DNA from: Cellvibrio sp. 79 | GTDB taxonomy: Bacteria > Pseudomonadota > Gammaproteobacteria > Pseudomonadales > Cellvibrionaceae | Direction of reading: 5' to 3' | NCBI GenBank assembly: GCA_003056245.1 | Contig: MVDH01000001.1 | Coordinates: 615,679 to 679,678, forward strand | DNA length: 64,000 nucleotides | Shown: one piece after another, positions 1-8,458 of the stretch | Numbering within the stretch: position 1 is the stretch's first letter | How the letters are laid out: each line of letters opens with the position of its first letter | Position numbers and translations under genes: made by a program | The notes under the pieces: model-generated | Told to the model about the DNA's origin: nothing | The model's input: the letters and a program-made list of their open reading frames with translations, nothing else | Databases searched by the model: none

Positions 1-2
1 TC

Positions 3-170
3 TCACGCACGGAAGCATTTGGTACCACCGAAGCTCGCACTACAACGACCGAATGGCATCCCACGTTGTACGTAAAAACCAAAGTGATCGAACCAGGAAA
101 GGAAACACTATTTAATTACGATGCCAATGGCCGTTTATTAAATCAATCTACCAATGCATTAAGCAATTAA
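3..170 (+). CDS. C-terminal end of an RHS-type protein (partial)
   Basis: This open frame enters from the left edge and stops at 168-170. The peptide has the run TTTTEWHPTLY and then FNYDANGRLL, which matches the YD-repeat wording of RHS proteins, where a TEWHP-like segment precedes the repeats. It ends 19 bases before the next RHS gene on the same strand. I infer a tandem RHS arrangement, in which this is either the tail of a larger RHS gene or a fragment displaced by recombination. The N-terminus and any toxin tip lie outside the window. Confidence 0.6.
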   Translation, partial: SRTEAFGTTEARTTTTEWHPTLYVKTKVIEPGKETLFNYDANGRLLNQSTNALSN

Positions 171-189
171 TCTGAATAGGGAAATCATA

Positions 190-2862
190 ATGAAATTATT
201 AAACCGATTTTCACTGGGCATTTTTGCGTCGCTGATTGCATTCAATGTGCAAGCACAACAAACCACCAGTTATACATACAATACAGCAGGGCAGGTGTTA
301 ACCGAAGATGGTCCACGTACCGATGTCAGCGATATAACAACTCACACCTACAACGCGCAAGGTTATGTCGCAACAACAACTAATGCGTTAAATCACATAA
401 CGACTTTCAATAGTTACGATGCCAGCGGCAATTTGCTCAACATGACCGATGCAAACGGCGTGGTCAGCGAATTCACCTATCATGATCGCGGTTGGCTATT
501 AAGTTCACGGATAAAACATCCAACCAATAGTGCCCTGGACGCATTAACCAGCTACGGTTACGACGCTGTTGGCCAATTGACCAGCACCACGCTGCCAAAT
601 GGTGTAGTGCTTAATTACGAATACGACGATGCCCGCCGCCTGAAGGCCATTAAAAATAGCCTGAATGAGCGAATTGAATATACGTTGGATGCCGCTGGCA
701 ACCGCACCCAACAAGTCATTAAAAATTCGTCCGGAATTATTAAATATTCGGCTTCTTCTGTGTACGATGAATTGAGCCGGGTGATGAAAGTGCTGGGCAA
801 TAACAACCAGCAAGACAAACACAATTACGATGTAAATAATAATCTCACTGCCACTACTGATGGCAGAAATAATCAAACGCAACAAATTTACGATGCGCTC
901 AATCGTGTTAAAAAAATAATTGATCCAGCATTGGGTGAAACCCAATTTACCTACAACGCACAGGATCAAATCAAAACAGTTACAGATGCGCGCGGTAATA
1001 TCACCACCTATAACTACGATGGCTTGGGTAACCTCAGTTCACAGGTGAGCCCGGACACAGGAACTACCTCATTTACTTATGATGACGCTGGTAATCGTAC
1101 TAGCAGTACAGACGCGCGTGGCATAATTACAAATTACACTTATGACGCTCTCAATCGTCTTACTGCTATTAAATACCCTGCGACCCCTGCGGAAAATATC
1201 AGTTTTATTTATGACACAAGCTCCAGTACCAATTTCGGAATTGGCCGTCTTAACCGTGTCAATAAGACCGGCGTCAATATCGCTTACCTTTACGATTATC
1301 TCGGGCGTGTCACTCAAAAAGACACGACTCCGAACGGTGTGGCAAAAAATATCAAATACAGTTACGACAAAGCGGGCAATATCACCCGGATAATTTATCC
1401 CTCGCTACGTAGCGTGGATTACAGCTATGACAATTTGGGTAGGCTTACCAGTCTCACCACTAAATTGGGTTCCGCAGCGGTACAAACTATTGTTAACAAT
1501 ATTAGCTACCTGCCGTTCGGGCCTGCCACTGGTTATCGCTATGGAAATGGCTTAACACACACCCGAACATTTGATCAGGATTATCGTCTTACCGGCATAC
1601 AGGTGGGCGGTATACTGGGTCGTAGTTATGGATACGACCCTGTCGATAACATCACCAGTGTGGTGAATACATTAAATAGCAGCAAAAGCCAGGCGTACAC
1701 CTACGATGCCCTTAATCGTTTAATCACGGCGAGCGGCAGTTACGGAAATCTGGGTTATACCTATGACTCGGTAGGTAACCGTCTTAGTGAAACGCGAAAT
1801 GGTAGTAGCAGTATTTACACTTATCCGTCTGCCAACAATAAACTCAGTGGCATCACTCGCAGCAGCGGCAATCGCAATTTTGCCTACGATGCCGCAGGTA
1901 ACCCAACAACCAGAACAGCAGACAACAATAGCGCACAAAGCTTCACGTTCAACAATGAGAACCGACTCACTACGGTGAACGTCAATGGTACATTGTCGGC
2001 GACTTATTTATACAACCCGTTAGGCCAACGCGTTGTGAAAACACTGGCTAATGGCACCAAGGAAATTTATCACTACGATGAAGCCGGACAACTGATCAGT
2101 GTTACCAATGCCACTGGCGCAACGTTGCGTGAATATATTTACTGGAATGATCAACAAATTGCATTTATTAATAATGGAATTCTGCACTACGTCCATAATG
2201 ACCACTTGAATACGCCACAGGTTATTACTAATCAAAGTCAGCAAGTAGTGTGGATGGGTGATTACGAACCGTTTGGAAAAGTTGCGGCGAATGCCAACAA
2301 CAGTATCGAAATATTTAGTCGTTTTCCGGGGCAATATGTAGATTCCGAGACGGGTTTGTATTACAACTATTTTCGGGATTATGATCCGAGCATAGGCAAA
2401 TACATTGAATCTGATCCCATTGGGTTAGGTGGAGGTATAAACACATATGCGTATGTGGGTGGGAATCCATTAGTTATTTCAGATCCTTACGGGTTATTTG
2501 CTCCTGCTCGGCCAGCGGTTCGGCCTGCAGTACCAGGTACTAGGTCGGCACCTGGTGTGTGTTTTATCTGTAATATTAACGATCAATTTCCTTCAATTGG
2601 GCCTGAAGTAAATCCTAACGATAATGTAATACCTTTTCCAAAACCGAAGCCTCGTCCGGATAATCAGTGTCCTGCACCTGATGAAGATGGGGATGATAAA
2701 GATCCTTGTGAAGAATGGTTAGATGACTTGGTGGAAATGACTTTGGCTATTAGATTAGGTATCGTTAAAGCGGATGATCTTACAAGGCAGGTTTTAAATA
2801 ACTCGATTAGAAACTTCAAAAGAAGCTGTCCTCATTTAGCTTCTCAAATATCTGGAGTTTGA
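190..2862 (+). CDS. Secreted RHS/YD-repeat protein with a variable C-terminal tip
   Basis: An 890-residue protein. Residues 1-22 look like a signal peptide (ends NVQAQ). About 20 YD-type repeats (YTYDALNRL, YDYLGRV and similar) fill residues 25-690. The RHS core follows at about 690-775 (GQYVDSETGLYYNYFRDYDP, then SDPIGL and NPL). Such repeats build a hollow beta shell around a C-terminal toxin in polymorphic toxin systems. The last ~115 residues are proline-rich, then acidic with paired cysteines (CPAPDEDGDDKDPCEEWLDD), then a helical end (LVEMTLAIRLGIVKADDL). I recognise no known toxin domain there. AGGG lies 9 bases before the ATG. A small gene begins 2 bases after the stop, as expected for a toxin-immunity pair. 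Confidence 0.88.
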   Translation: MKLLNRFSLGIFASLIAFNVQAQQTTSYTYNTAGQVLTEDGPRTDVSDITTHTYNAQGYVATTTNALNHITTFNSYDASGNLLNMTDANGVVSEFTYHDRGWLLSSRIKHPTNSALDALTSYGYDAVGQLTSTTLPNGVVLNYEYDDARRLKAIKNSLNERIEYTLDAAGNRTQQVIKNSSGIIKYSASSVYDELSRVMKVLGNNNQQDKHNYDVNNNLTATTDGRNNQTQQIYDALNRVKKIIDPALGETQFTYNAQDQIKTVTDARGNITTYNYDGLGNLSSQVSPDTGTTSFTYDDAGNRTSSTDARGIITNYTYDALNRLTAIKYPATPAENISFIYDTSSSTNFGIGRLNRVNKTGVNIAYLYDYLGRVTQKDTTPNGVAKNIKYSYDKAGNITRIIYPSLRSVDYSYDNLGRLTSLTTKLGSAAVQTIVNNISYLPFGPATGYRYGNGLTHTRTFDQDYRLTGIQVGGILGRSYGYDPVDNITSVVNTLNSSKSQAYTYDALNRLITASGSYGNLGYTYDSVGNRLSETRNGSSSIYTYPSANNKLSGITRSSGNRNFAYDAAGNPTTRTADNNSAQSFTFNNENRLTTVNVNGTLSATYLYNPLGQRVVKTLANGTKEIYHYDEAGQLISVTNATGATLREYIYWNDQQIAFINNGILHYVHNDHLNTPQVITNQSQQVVWMGDYEPFGKVAANANNSIEIFSRFPGQYVDSETGLYYNYFRDYDPSIGKYIESDPIGLGGGINTYAYVGGNPLVISDPYGLFAPARPAVRPAVPGTRSAPGVCFICNINDQFPSIGPEVNPNDNVIPFPKPKPRPDNQCPAPDEDGDDKDPCEEWLDDLVEMTLAIRLGIVKADDLTRQVLNNSIRNFKRSCPHLASQISGV

Positions 2863-2864
2863 AA

Positions 2865-3146
2865 ATGAAACGTGAATTGGATTCTATGGATATTAATTCG
2901 TTGTTAAAGCTCTTTATGGAAGCAAAAGCGGATACCACCACAGAAAGGGTCAGTGAAATAGCTCAAGCTATTGAGCTTAAGAGCGGGTTCAATATCCTGA
3001 GCGCCTCAGAAAGAGAAATTAAAGTATTATTTGAACGTTTTAAGTCTGACTCTTCACCTATGCTGGTCGGTTTGAACGTTACACCAGAAAAGATAAAGCA
3101 GATCGAAGATAAGGCTTTGGGTAAATTAAATCAAAAAGACAGTTAA
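2865..3146 (+). CDS. Small helical protein, candidate immunity protein for the RHS tip
   Basis: A 93-residue soluble protein with no signal peptide, predicted mostly helical (MDINSLLKLFMEAKADTTTERVSEIA). A TTG two codons upstream overlaps the RHS stop, but the ATG at 2865 is the more natural start. Its position directly behind a variable RHS tip, its size and its composition fit an immunity protein that neutralises the cognate toxin in the cytoplasm. I do not recognise the family, so the role rests on position alone. A terminator-like hairpin follows at 3179. Confidence 0.6.
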   Translation: MKRELDSMDINSLLKLFMEAKADTTTERVSEIAQAIELKSGFNILSASEREIKVLFERFKSDSSPMLVGLNVTPEKIKQIEDKALGKLNQKDS

Positions 3147-3178
3147 CCACAAGAAAAGACGTTATAACTAAACTTTTT

Positions 3179-3203
3179 AAGCCCGGCTCTATGCTGGGCT
3201 TTT
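3179..3203 (+). terminator. Rho-independent terminator after the RHS pair
   Basis: A 9-bp stem (AAGCCCGGC pairing with GCTGGGCTT, including one G-T pair) with a 5-base loop is followed by TTTTA. It closes the RHS/immunity unit. Confidence 0.75.
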
Positions 3204-3516
3204 ATGTTCGCACTGAAAAAGTGGCCAATATCACCAGCAGCCTTGGTACACTTTTCCGGTTTTGGTGGTCAGTCATGGCCAGCAGGCTGTCATTAAGTCC
3301 AGCGCCCGCACTCTGTTAAACCGGGTTTTTCTTTTAAGGCAACTGGTTTATATCAGCTAGTTGAGATTTTTATTGGTTTCCCAATACAATTGGTGCTGGG
3401 CGAAGTAGAAAGAGAGGCTCTCTGAATATATTTGGTAACATTGTCCTGCTAAATCTCCAGAGGCCATTGGTCAATTTATTAATCCATCAGTATCACGCCT
3501 ACCTAAAAAGTGACTT
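3204..3516. other. Gene-free stretch between convergent genes
   Basis: No coding frame here is convincing. The stretch 3225-3290 carries words such as GGTACACTTTTCCGG and TGGTGGTCAGTCATGGCC that remind me of IS21-type element ends. I could not show inverted terminal repeats or a transposase remnant, so a decayed mobile-element scar is only a suggestion. Confidence 0.25.
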
Positions 3517-4866
3517 TTAGTTCACTGAATTCATTAGCAGCTTAAATCTCTGCTCTTCAATTCTAGCTCGGTCTGCCAAACCAGCAGCGCGACAAAGATC
3601 GGGTGAAAACACTCTGGTTTCCGGGGTGTCTTTTAGTATGTTGTCGATTTTGTCCAAGATGTCTTTTGGATCAATACCCGGAGGCACAGCAATGCGTCCA
3701 GTTACAACATGCTTTTCTTCGCTTTTTTTATGTTCGTGATCGATTGCTGCGTTGTGCCAGCAAGCCGAGCACAGGATAGAAAAGTTTTCCGTATGCGAAT
3801 AAATTACTGCATCTTTTTCCAGGTGTTCACTTATATCGCCAAGCTCACCTTCAGCGCTTTGTGTACCTGCAAAATCAAAAAATTGGTAATGATTTTTCCT
3901 GATTGTTGCAAGATGAGGGAAGACTGCAATTTGCTTATCGCCATATTTATGATAGGTGATGGGCGCCCCATCAATTAAAATCACATCACCATAATCAATT
4001 CCTAGATCGTAATACAGAACGCTTCGAATAATGCCGTGACATGGACTTAAACGCTCGATCCAAATTGTTTCCTCTAAACCTGGATCGTCATGATCGGCAT
4101 CACGCTCTGCCAAGGGATATTGTGCAAGTCGCACCTTGCATGAGGGATATCCACCTTCGGGAAGATTAAAACGTCCCATTTCAATTTTCTGACCTATTTT
4201 TTTCCAAATTTGCAGGGCAATTTCACCTTGACCTGATCCGGTAGCGCAAATCCCCAAATTCCATAGTTCGCTATCACCGGGTTCATCTGCCAACTCAATT
4301 GCTTTTTGATTCGCCTTTACGCCTTCGGCAAAGCGACCTCTGGTTTTGAAAAAAAGCCCTTGATTATAGTGAGCCCAGGACGCATCAGGCAGCAACTCTA
4401 CTAAACGCGTATAGCTCTTTTCTGCAATCTCATCATGTTGGCGAGCCATAAGTCGTGCTGTAGATGAAAGCCCTTCAACAATCAGCGCCTCTGTTTTTTC
4501 GTCATTGGCTATCAGGGCCATGTCATGAAGACGTTTTATTATTTGTGTAAACATAGGATGTGTGGGCGGCGGATCATTCAAGTAATCCAGATTCCTGCCT
4601 GCGCTCATTGCATTACCAATAAGGATCGCAATATCGTCATTATTCTTATGGGCTTCAAAAATTTCAGATAATAAATTCAGGGATTGGTCGATGGTGAGAT
4701 GTCCGTTACGGATGACATTAATCAATGCATCTGCAGCAACCTCATTGGAGGCTTGTGCTTTGATTAATGGGGCTAATTTATTCCATGCTTCCTCACTGTT
4801 AGAAATGCCGATGGCAGCATCACGGATTTCTTTAATTTGTTTATCGGTAAGTTTTTTGCCGAACAT
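3517..4866 (-). CDS. TPR-repeat protein of unknown function
   Basis: A 449-residue cytoplasmic protein without a signal peptide. The N-terminal half is helical and includes a clear TPR pair at about residues 150-200 (SYTRLVELLPDASWAHYNQGLFF, then FAEGVKANQKAIELA). The C-terminal half is a different globular region with the lines IWIERLSPCHGIIRSVLYYD and YGDVILIDGAP, and a cysteine cluster (FSILCSACWHNAAIDHEH) that could bind metal. I do not recognise the family. It lies convergent to the RHS pair and upstream of nrtR on the same strand, with 148 bases between, so a link to either is not shown. The ATG has AGGA about 11 bases upstream. Confidence 0.65.
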   Translation of the reverse strand: MFGKKLTDKQIKEIRDAAIGISNSEEAWNKLAPLIKAQASNEVAADALINVIRNGHLTIDQSLNLLSEIFEAHKNNDDIAILIGNAMSAGRNLDYLNDPPPTHPMFTQIIKRLHDMALIANDEKTEALIVEGLSSTARLMARQHDEIAEKSYTRLVELLPDASWAHYNQGLFFKTRGRFAEGVKANQKAIELADEPGDSELWNLGICATGSGQGEIALQIWKKIGQKIEMGRFNLPEGGYPSCKVRLAQYPLAERDADHDDPGLEETIWIERLSPCHGIIRSVLYYDLGIDYGDVILIDGAPITYHKYGDKQIAVFPHLATIRKNHYQFFDFAGTQSAEGELGDISEHLEKDAVIYSHTENFSILCSACWHNAAIDHEHKKSEEKHVVTGRIAVPPGIDPKDILDKIDNILKDTPETRVFSPDLCRAAGLADRARIEEQRFKLLMNSVN

Positions 4867-5014
4867 CTATATCAGATCCTAAAAATAATTGATCTACGAA
4901 ATAATCTTCTTTCTCGAAGGAAATATTATTTATTTGCCGGTTTGGTGATAGCCAGGAAGATGTTGGGCTCTCCAGCTGTAAGTGAATAAGTAATGCCTAT
5001 TCGTGCGCTCATCA

Positions 5015-5752
5015 TCAATCCTCCTCGCTTCCACCAAATGCCCGGATGAAAGCATGTTGCTCGCTACCTTTCCTGGGGCGATACAAGGCTGCAATTCTTC
5101 CTCTCCCTCCTTCGGGTAAACCTTCACCAACTTCTTCGAGCAAATCTGCTGCCTGAATACGGCGGCGGAAAGATTTCTTTTCTATTTCCGTGCCCAAGAG
5201 TTCTTCAAATGCTTGTTGAAGCTGGGTTAGTGTAAATGGGGCATTAAGTACATACACCGGCAAAACGGTGTAACCACTTTTCACTCTGAGCCTTTCTCTT
5301 GCTTGGGTAACGAGTTCAATGTGATCAAAAGCGAGGTTTTGTTTGATAGCGACTTCATAGGGCCACCAACGAGCGTCGGCCACAGTTTCAATAAAATCAG
5401 CGGTGGGTGCATAGGGAATTAATCCCATATAGAGCACCGTTACCGACCATCCTCGCGGATCTCGCTTGGTATTGCCAATGGTGGCCACTTGTTCAAGGTG
5501 CGGCGTTTTTACACCGGTTTTCTCAGTGAGCTTGCGCAACGCCGTTGCGTGCAGGTCTTTATCCTGCTGCTGATTAATAAATCCACCGGGTAATGACCAT
5601 CGGCCCTTTTGGGGAAAGTCTCCACGCTCGACCAGCAAAATATGTAGTTTGCCATCCAACAGGGTGAAAATGGCGATATCCACGGATACTAACGGCACAT
5701 CATAGTCATGGATGTTGTAATGCTTGAGATACTCTTTTTCGGACGTAAACAT
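5015..5752 (-). CDS. nrtR: NrtR, Nudix-related transcriptional repressor of NAD metabolism
   Basis: A 245-residue protein with an N-terminal Nudix fold (residues ~20-150) and a C-terminal winged helix (~160-240), the layout of NrtR. In NrtR the Nudix domain senses ADP-ribose and releases the DNA. The Nudix box starts GGFINQQQDKDLHATALRKL, where the catalytic glutamates of the GX5EX7REUXEEXGU motif are replaced (RKLTEK in place of REUXEE). This argues for a sensor and not an enzyme. It is divergent from NadM-Nudix and lies close to NadV, both classic NrtR targets. The helix-turn-helix part contains SFRRRIQAADLLEEVGEG. Start ATG at 5750-5752. Confidence 0.87.
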   Translation of the reverse strand: MFTSEKEYLKHYNIHDYDVPLVSVDIAIFTLLDGKLHILLVERGDFPQKGRWSLPGGFINQQQDKDLHATALRKLTEKTGVKTPHLEQVATIGNTKRDPRGWSVTVLYMGLIPYAPTADFIETVADARWWPYEVAIKQNLAFDHIELVTQARERLRVKSGYTVLPVYVLNAPFTLTQLQQAFEELLGTEIEKKSFRRRIQAADLLEEVGEGLPEGGRGRIAALYRPRKGSEQHAFIRAFGGSEED

Positions 5753-5835
5753 AGTTGATCGGGGTATCCAAATAAAAATCAGGAAAGGGGTTGTTAATTA
5801 AGTGGCAATACGCCAATAATATGCCCGCCGCTTGG

Positions 5836-5855
5836 TCATAGCAAGAAAACTATGA
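5836..5855. promoter_or_regulatory. Inverted repeat, candidate NrtR operator
   Basis: TCATAG, eight bases, then CTATGA form a perfect dyad in the 173-base space between nrtR and nadM. It lies 80 bases before the preferred nadM start and 83 bases from the nrtR start, so it could control both. Assignment to NrtR is inference from position. Confidence 0.5.
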
Positions 5856-5925
5856 TTAGGCCATGAATAAATTAACGACCAGAAGACAGACTTTTGGTCA
5901 TCTACATCAGCAAGGGTCTTGCGAT

Positions 5926-6984
5926 ATGACACGTCCATTTGATTTCACTGTATTTATTGGTCGCTTCCAGCCATTTCATGCTGGCCACCTGAAAGTTGTT
6001 CAGGAGGGCTTAAAGCAAGCCGATAAATTAATCCTGTTAATCGGTTCTGCATGGCAACCACGTAATACGCGCAATGCCTGGACTCATCAAGAACGCGAAG
6101 AAATGGTGCGTGCCTGCTTGAGCCCGGAAGACAATAACAGACTTTTATGTTTGCCATTAATGGATGTGCCTTACAACGATGAAATTTGGGTTCGTAATGT
6201 GCAATCCACAGTGAACGGGCTGGTGACCGCACATCACGCGACACCTCATCGGTTGGCGAAAATTGCATTGATTGGCCACAAGAAAGATCAAACCGGTTTT
6301 TACCTGAATTTGTTCCCCCAATGGCACAGCATCAGTATTGAAAATCATCGCGCAATTAGCGCAACCCCTGTGCGTGAAGGTTATTTTGTTGGTGATGCCC
6401 AGCAAGTGATTAATGGCATGGTGAGTACCGAAGTATTGCCAGGTGCTGTGGCCAAATACTTGATTGAATTTGCGCACAAAAATGATGGTTATCAACAAGT
6501 GCGCGATGAAGTTCTGTTTATTAAAAAGTATCAGGAAGCCTGGAAAGCAGCTCCTTATGCGCCCACGTTCGTCACTGTCGATTCTGTGGTAGTGCAATCA
6601 GGTCACGTGTTATTGATTGAGCGCCGTGCAAATCCGGGTAAAGGTTTGTGGGCGCTTCCAGGTGGGTTTGTGGATCAAGGCGAGCGTTTACAAGATGCTT
6701 GTTTGCGTGAATTGCGTGAAGAAACCAAATTAAAAGTACCTGCGCCAGTATTGAAAGGTTCAATTAAACGCAGCCAGGTATATGACGACCCTCATAGATC
6801 TGCGCGTGGCCGCACAATAACCCATGCGTTTTACATTGAACTGGAGCCCAATGCAGAGCTGCCTAAAGTCAAAGGCGGCGACGATGCAAAAACTGCTAAA
6901 TGGATTCCACTGAGCGAATTGGACCCGCAGCAAATGTTTGAAGATCACTATTTTATCATTCAAGATTTATTGGGAGCGGTTTGA
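5926..6984 (+). CDS. nadM: Bifunctional NMN adenylyltransferase / Nudix hydrolase
   Basis: The N-terminal domain is a nucleotidyltransferase with GRFQPFHAGH and ISATPVREG; it joins NMN to ATP to make NAD. The C-terminal domain is a Nudix hydrolase with an intact box (GGFVDQGERLQDACLRELRE followed by ETKLKV), which in this fusion cleaves ADP-ribose. An in-frame ATG exists at 5863, but it follows the candidate operator by only 7 bases and has no good ribosome site. The ATG at 5926 has AAGGG 9 bases upstream and begins just before the catalytic motif, giving 352 residues. The next gene starts 2 bases after the stop, so the two are translationally linked. Confidence 0.9.
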   Translation: MTRPFDFTVFIGRFQPFHAGHLKVVQEGLKQADKLILLIGSAWQPRNTRNAWTHQEREEMVRACLSPEDNNRLLCLPLMDVPYNDEIWVRNVQSTVNGLVTAHHATPHRLAKIALIGHKKDQTGFYLNLFPQWHSISIENHRAISATPVREGYFVGDAQQVINGMVSTEVLPGAVAKYLIEFAHKNDGYQQVRDEVLFIKKYQEAWKAAPYAPTFVTVDSVVVQSGHVLLIERRANPGKGLWALPGGFVDQGERLQDACLRELREETKLKVPAPVLKGSIKRSQVYDDPHRSARGRTITHAFYIELEPNAELPKVKGGDDAKTAKWIPLSELDPQQMFEDHYFIIQDLLGAV

Positions 6985-6986
6985 TA

Positions 6987-7826
6987 ATGCTTAAGGAAAT
7001 AGCAATTGCTGATGCTTATGCGGCTGGATTTGAGTTTTCAAATAAAGTGAAAATTCAAAACTACAATAATCTTTCACGTTATGTGCCGCATGACTTATAT
7101 GGTTTTGAAGCGAAATATACAGATGACACCCAGATGTCGATCGCTATTGCTGAATTACTGCTTGGAAACCAAGCGTGGACACCTGAAAGCATAGCCTCAA
7201 GTTTTGTATCTTGCTTTAAGAGAGATCCTCGAAAAGGGTATTCAAAAGGATTCTACGAGCTTCTTTCCCAGATTAGCTCTGGTGCAGAATTACTGGAAAA
7301 AATTAAACCCGATAGTAGCCGCAATGGGGCAGCGATGCGCTCAGTTCCTCTGGGTTATCTGAGTAATAAAATAAATGTTATCCATTACGCAACGGAGCAG
7401 GCAAAAGTTACTCATGATACCCCTATGGGTATATCTTCAAGCTGTGCTGTTGCTTTGGTTGCTCATTTAGGTTTGATATTGAATGGCTCTGTCTCGGATA
7501 TTAGTAAGTTTCTGGAAGCTGAAGGTTTTTCAGGTTGGGATTTAAATTGGCATACAGAGGCCTCGGTTGAGGCGTTCGACACGATTAGTGCCGTATTAAC
7601 ATGTTTGCAATCAACCAGATCTACAAAAGAACTTCTTTGGAATTGCGTTGAGCTGGGTGGAGATACTGATAGTGTTTCAGCAATTGCGGTTGGATTAGCG
7701 GCTTGTTTTACCGAATATAACAAAGATTTGCCTGGCTCGCTTTTTGAGTTGTTAGATGAACCCGTTTATGGATTGAAATTTTTATCCGCACTTGATAACA
7801 AACTCAGTAATAAATTCTGTAAATAA
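6987..7826 (+). CDS. ADP-ribosylglycohydrolase family protein
   Basis: A 279-residue enzyme of the DraG/ARH fold. The magnesium-binding signatures are present: YTDDTQMS near residue 45 and GGDTDSVSA near residue 225, with SRNGAAMRSVPLGYL and THDTP between. The family removes ADP-ribose from proteins or nucleic acids, or cleaves related metabolites. The ATG at 6987 is preferred over an upstream TTG that overlaps the nadM stop; GGGAG lies 10 bases before it inside nadM. It shares a transcript with NadM-Nudix, which can recycle the released ADP-ribose, and with the NADAR gene 17 bases downstream. Confidence 0.87.
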   Translation: MLKEIAIADAYAAGFEFSNKVKIQNYNNLSRYVPHDLYGFEAKYTDDTQMSIAIAELLLGNQAWTPESIASSFVSCFKRDPRKGYSKGFYELLSQISSGAELLEKIKPDSSRNGAAMRSVPLGYLSNKINVIHYATEQAKVTHDTPMGISSSCAVALVAHLGLILNGSVSDISKFLEAEGFSGWDLNWHTEASVEAFDTISAVLTCLQSTRSTKELLWNCVELGGDTDSVSAIAVGLAACFTEYNKDLPGSLFELLDEPVYGLKFLSALDNKLSNKFCK

Positions 7827-7843
7827 CTCGTCTGGAAGATCAA

Positions 7844-8395
7844 ATGGAAATTTATTCTACTCAATCCCTGCAAAAATTAATCGATCAGGGAGGTAAACTT
7901 GAATATGTATTTTTCTGGGGGCATCGGCAATCGGGTAGCAATATTACCAAGAGTTGCTTTAGCCAATGGTTTCCCGCCGGTTTTGCGGTTGATTCCGTTC
8001 AATACAAATCTGCCGAGCATTTTATGATGGCAGAAAAGGCTAAATTATTTGGTGATTCTGATATCCATCAAAAAATTATCGAAGCCGCCACTCCCGACGA
8101 AGCAAAATCATTAGGTAGAAAAGTTAAGGGATTTGTAAGTGATATTTGGGATGAAAAGCGCTTTGATATTGTTGTGAAAGGAAATCTGGCTAAATTTTCA
8201 CAAAATGAGGCGTTAAAAAACTACCTTTTATCAACGGGATCAAAAATACTCGTTGAGGCTAGCCCGGTAGATAGCATCTGGGGTATTGGATTAGCCGAAG
8301 CGGACGAGAGGGCAAAAAGCCCCGCTCTTTGGCAAGGCTTAAACCTACTGGGTTTTGCGTTAATGCAAGCAAGAGATAATTTATTAATACGATAA
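7844..8395 (+). CDS. NADAR (YbiA-like) family protein
   Basis: A 183-residue cytoplasmic protein carrying the NADAR signatures: FSQWFPAGF, YKSAEHFMMAEKAKLF, LGRKVKGF, the KGNLAKFSQN line, and EASPVDSIWGIGL near the C-terminus. It covers the whole single-domain family. NADAR proteins are N-glycosidases acting on riboflavin intermediates (YbiA) or removing ADP-ribose from guanine in nucleic acid. The second role is attractive here because of the ADP-ribosylglycohydrolase 17 bases upstream, but substrate choice cannot be read from the sequence. GGAAG precedes the ATG. Confidence 0.87.
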   Translation: MEIYSTQSLQKLIDQGGKLEYVFFWGHRQSGSNITKSCFSQWFPAGFAVDSVQYKSAEHFMMAEKAKLFGDSDIHQKIIEAATPDEAKSLGRKVKGFVSDIWDEKRFDIVVKGNLAKFSQNEALKNYLLSTGSKILVEASPVDSIWGIGLAEADERAKSPALWQGLNLLGFALMQARDNLLIR

Positions 8396-8458
8396 CTCCA
8401 AATGGCAAGTGTAGATTTCATGGGCACTCTGGTTAAATGTGATTATCACAGGTAATAC

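Noticed and set aside
544-2334. Long reverse and alternate frames across the RHS gene
   Set aside because: They follow the codon periodicity of the YD repeats and show no domain, signal or ribosome site of their own.
3225-3290. Insertion-sequence end near the RHS locus
   Set aside because: Only a vague similarity of words; no paired terminal repeats, target duplication or transposase remnant could be shown.
5863-5925. Earlier ATG start for nadM
   Set aside because: It lies 7 bases after a dyad, has no good ribosome site and adds 21 residues with no family match.
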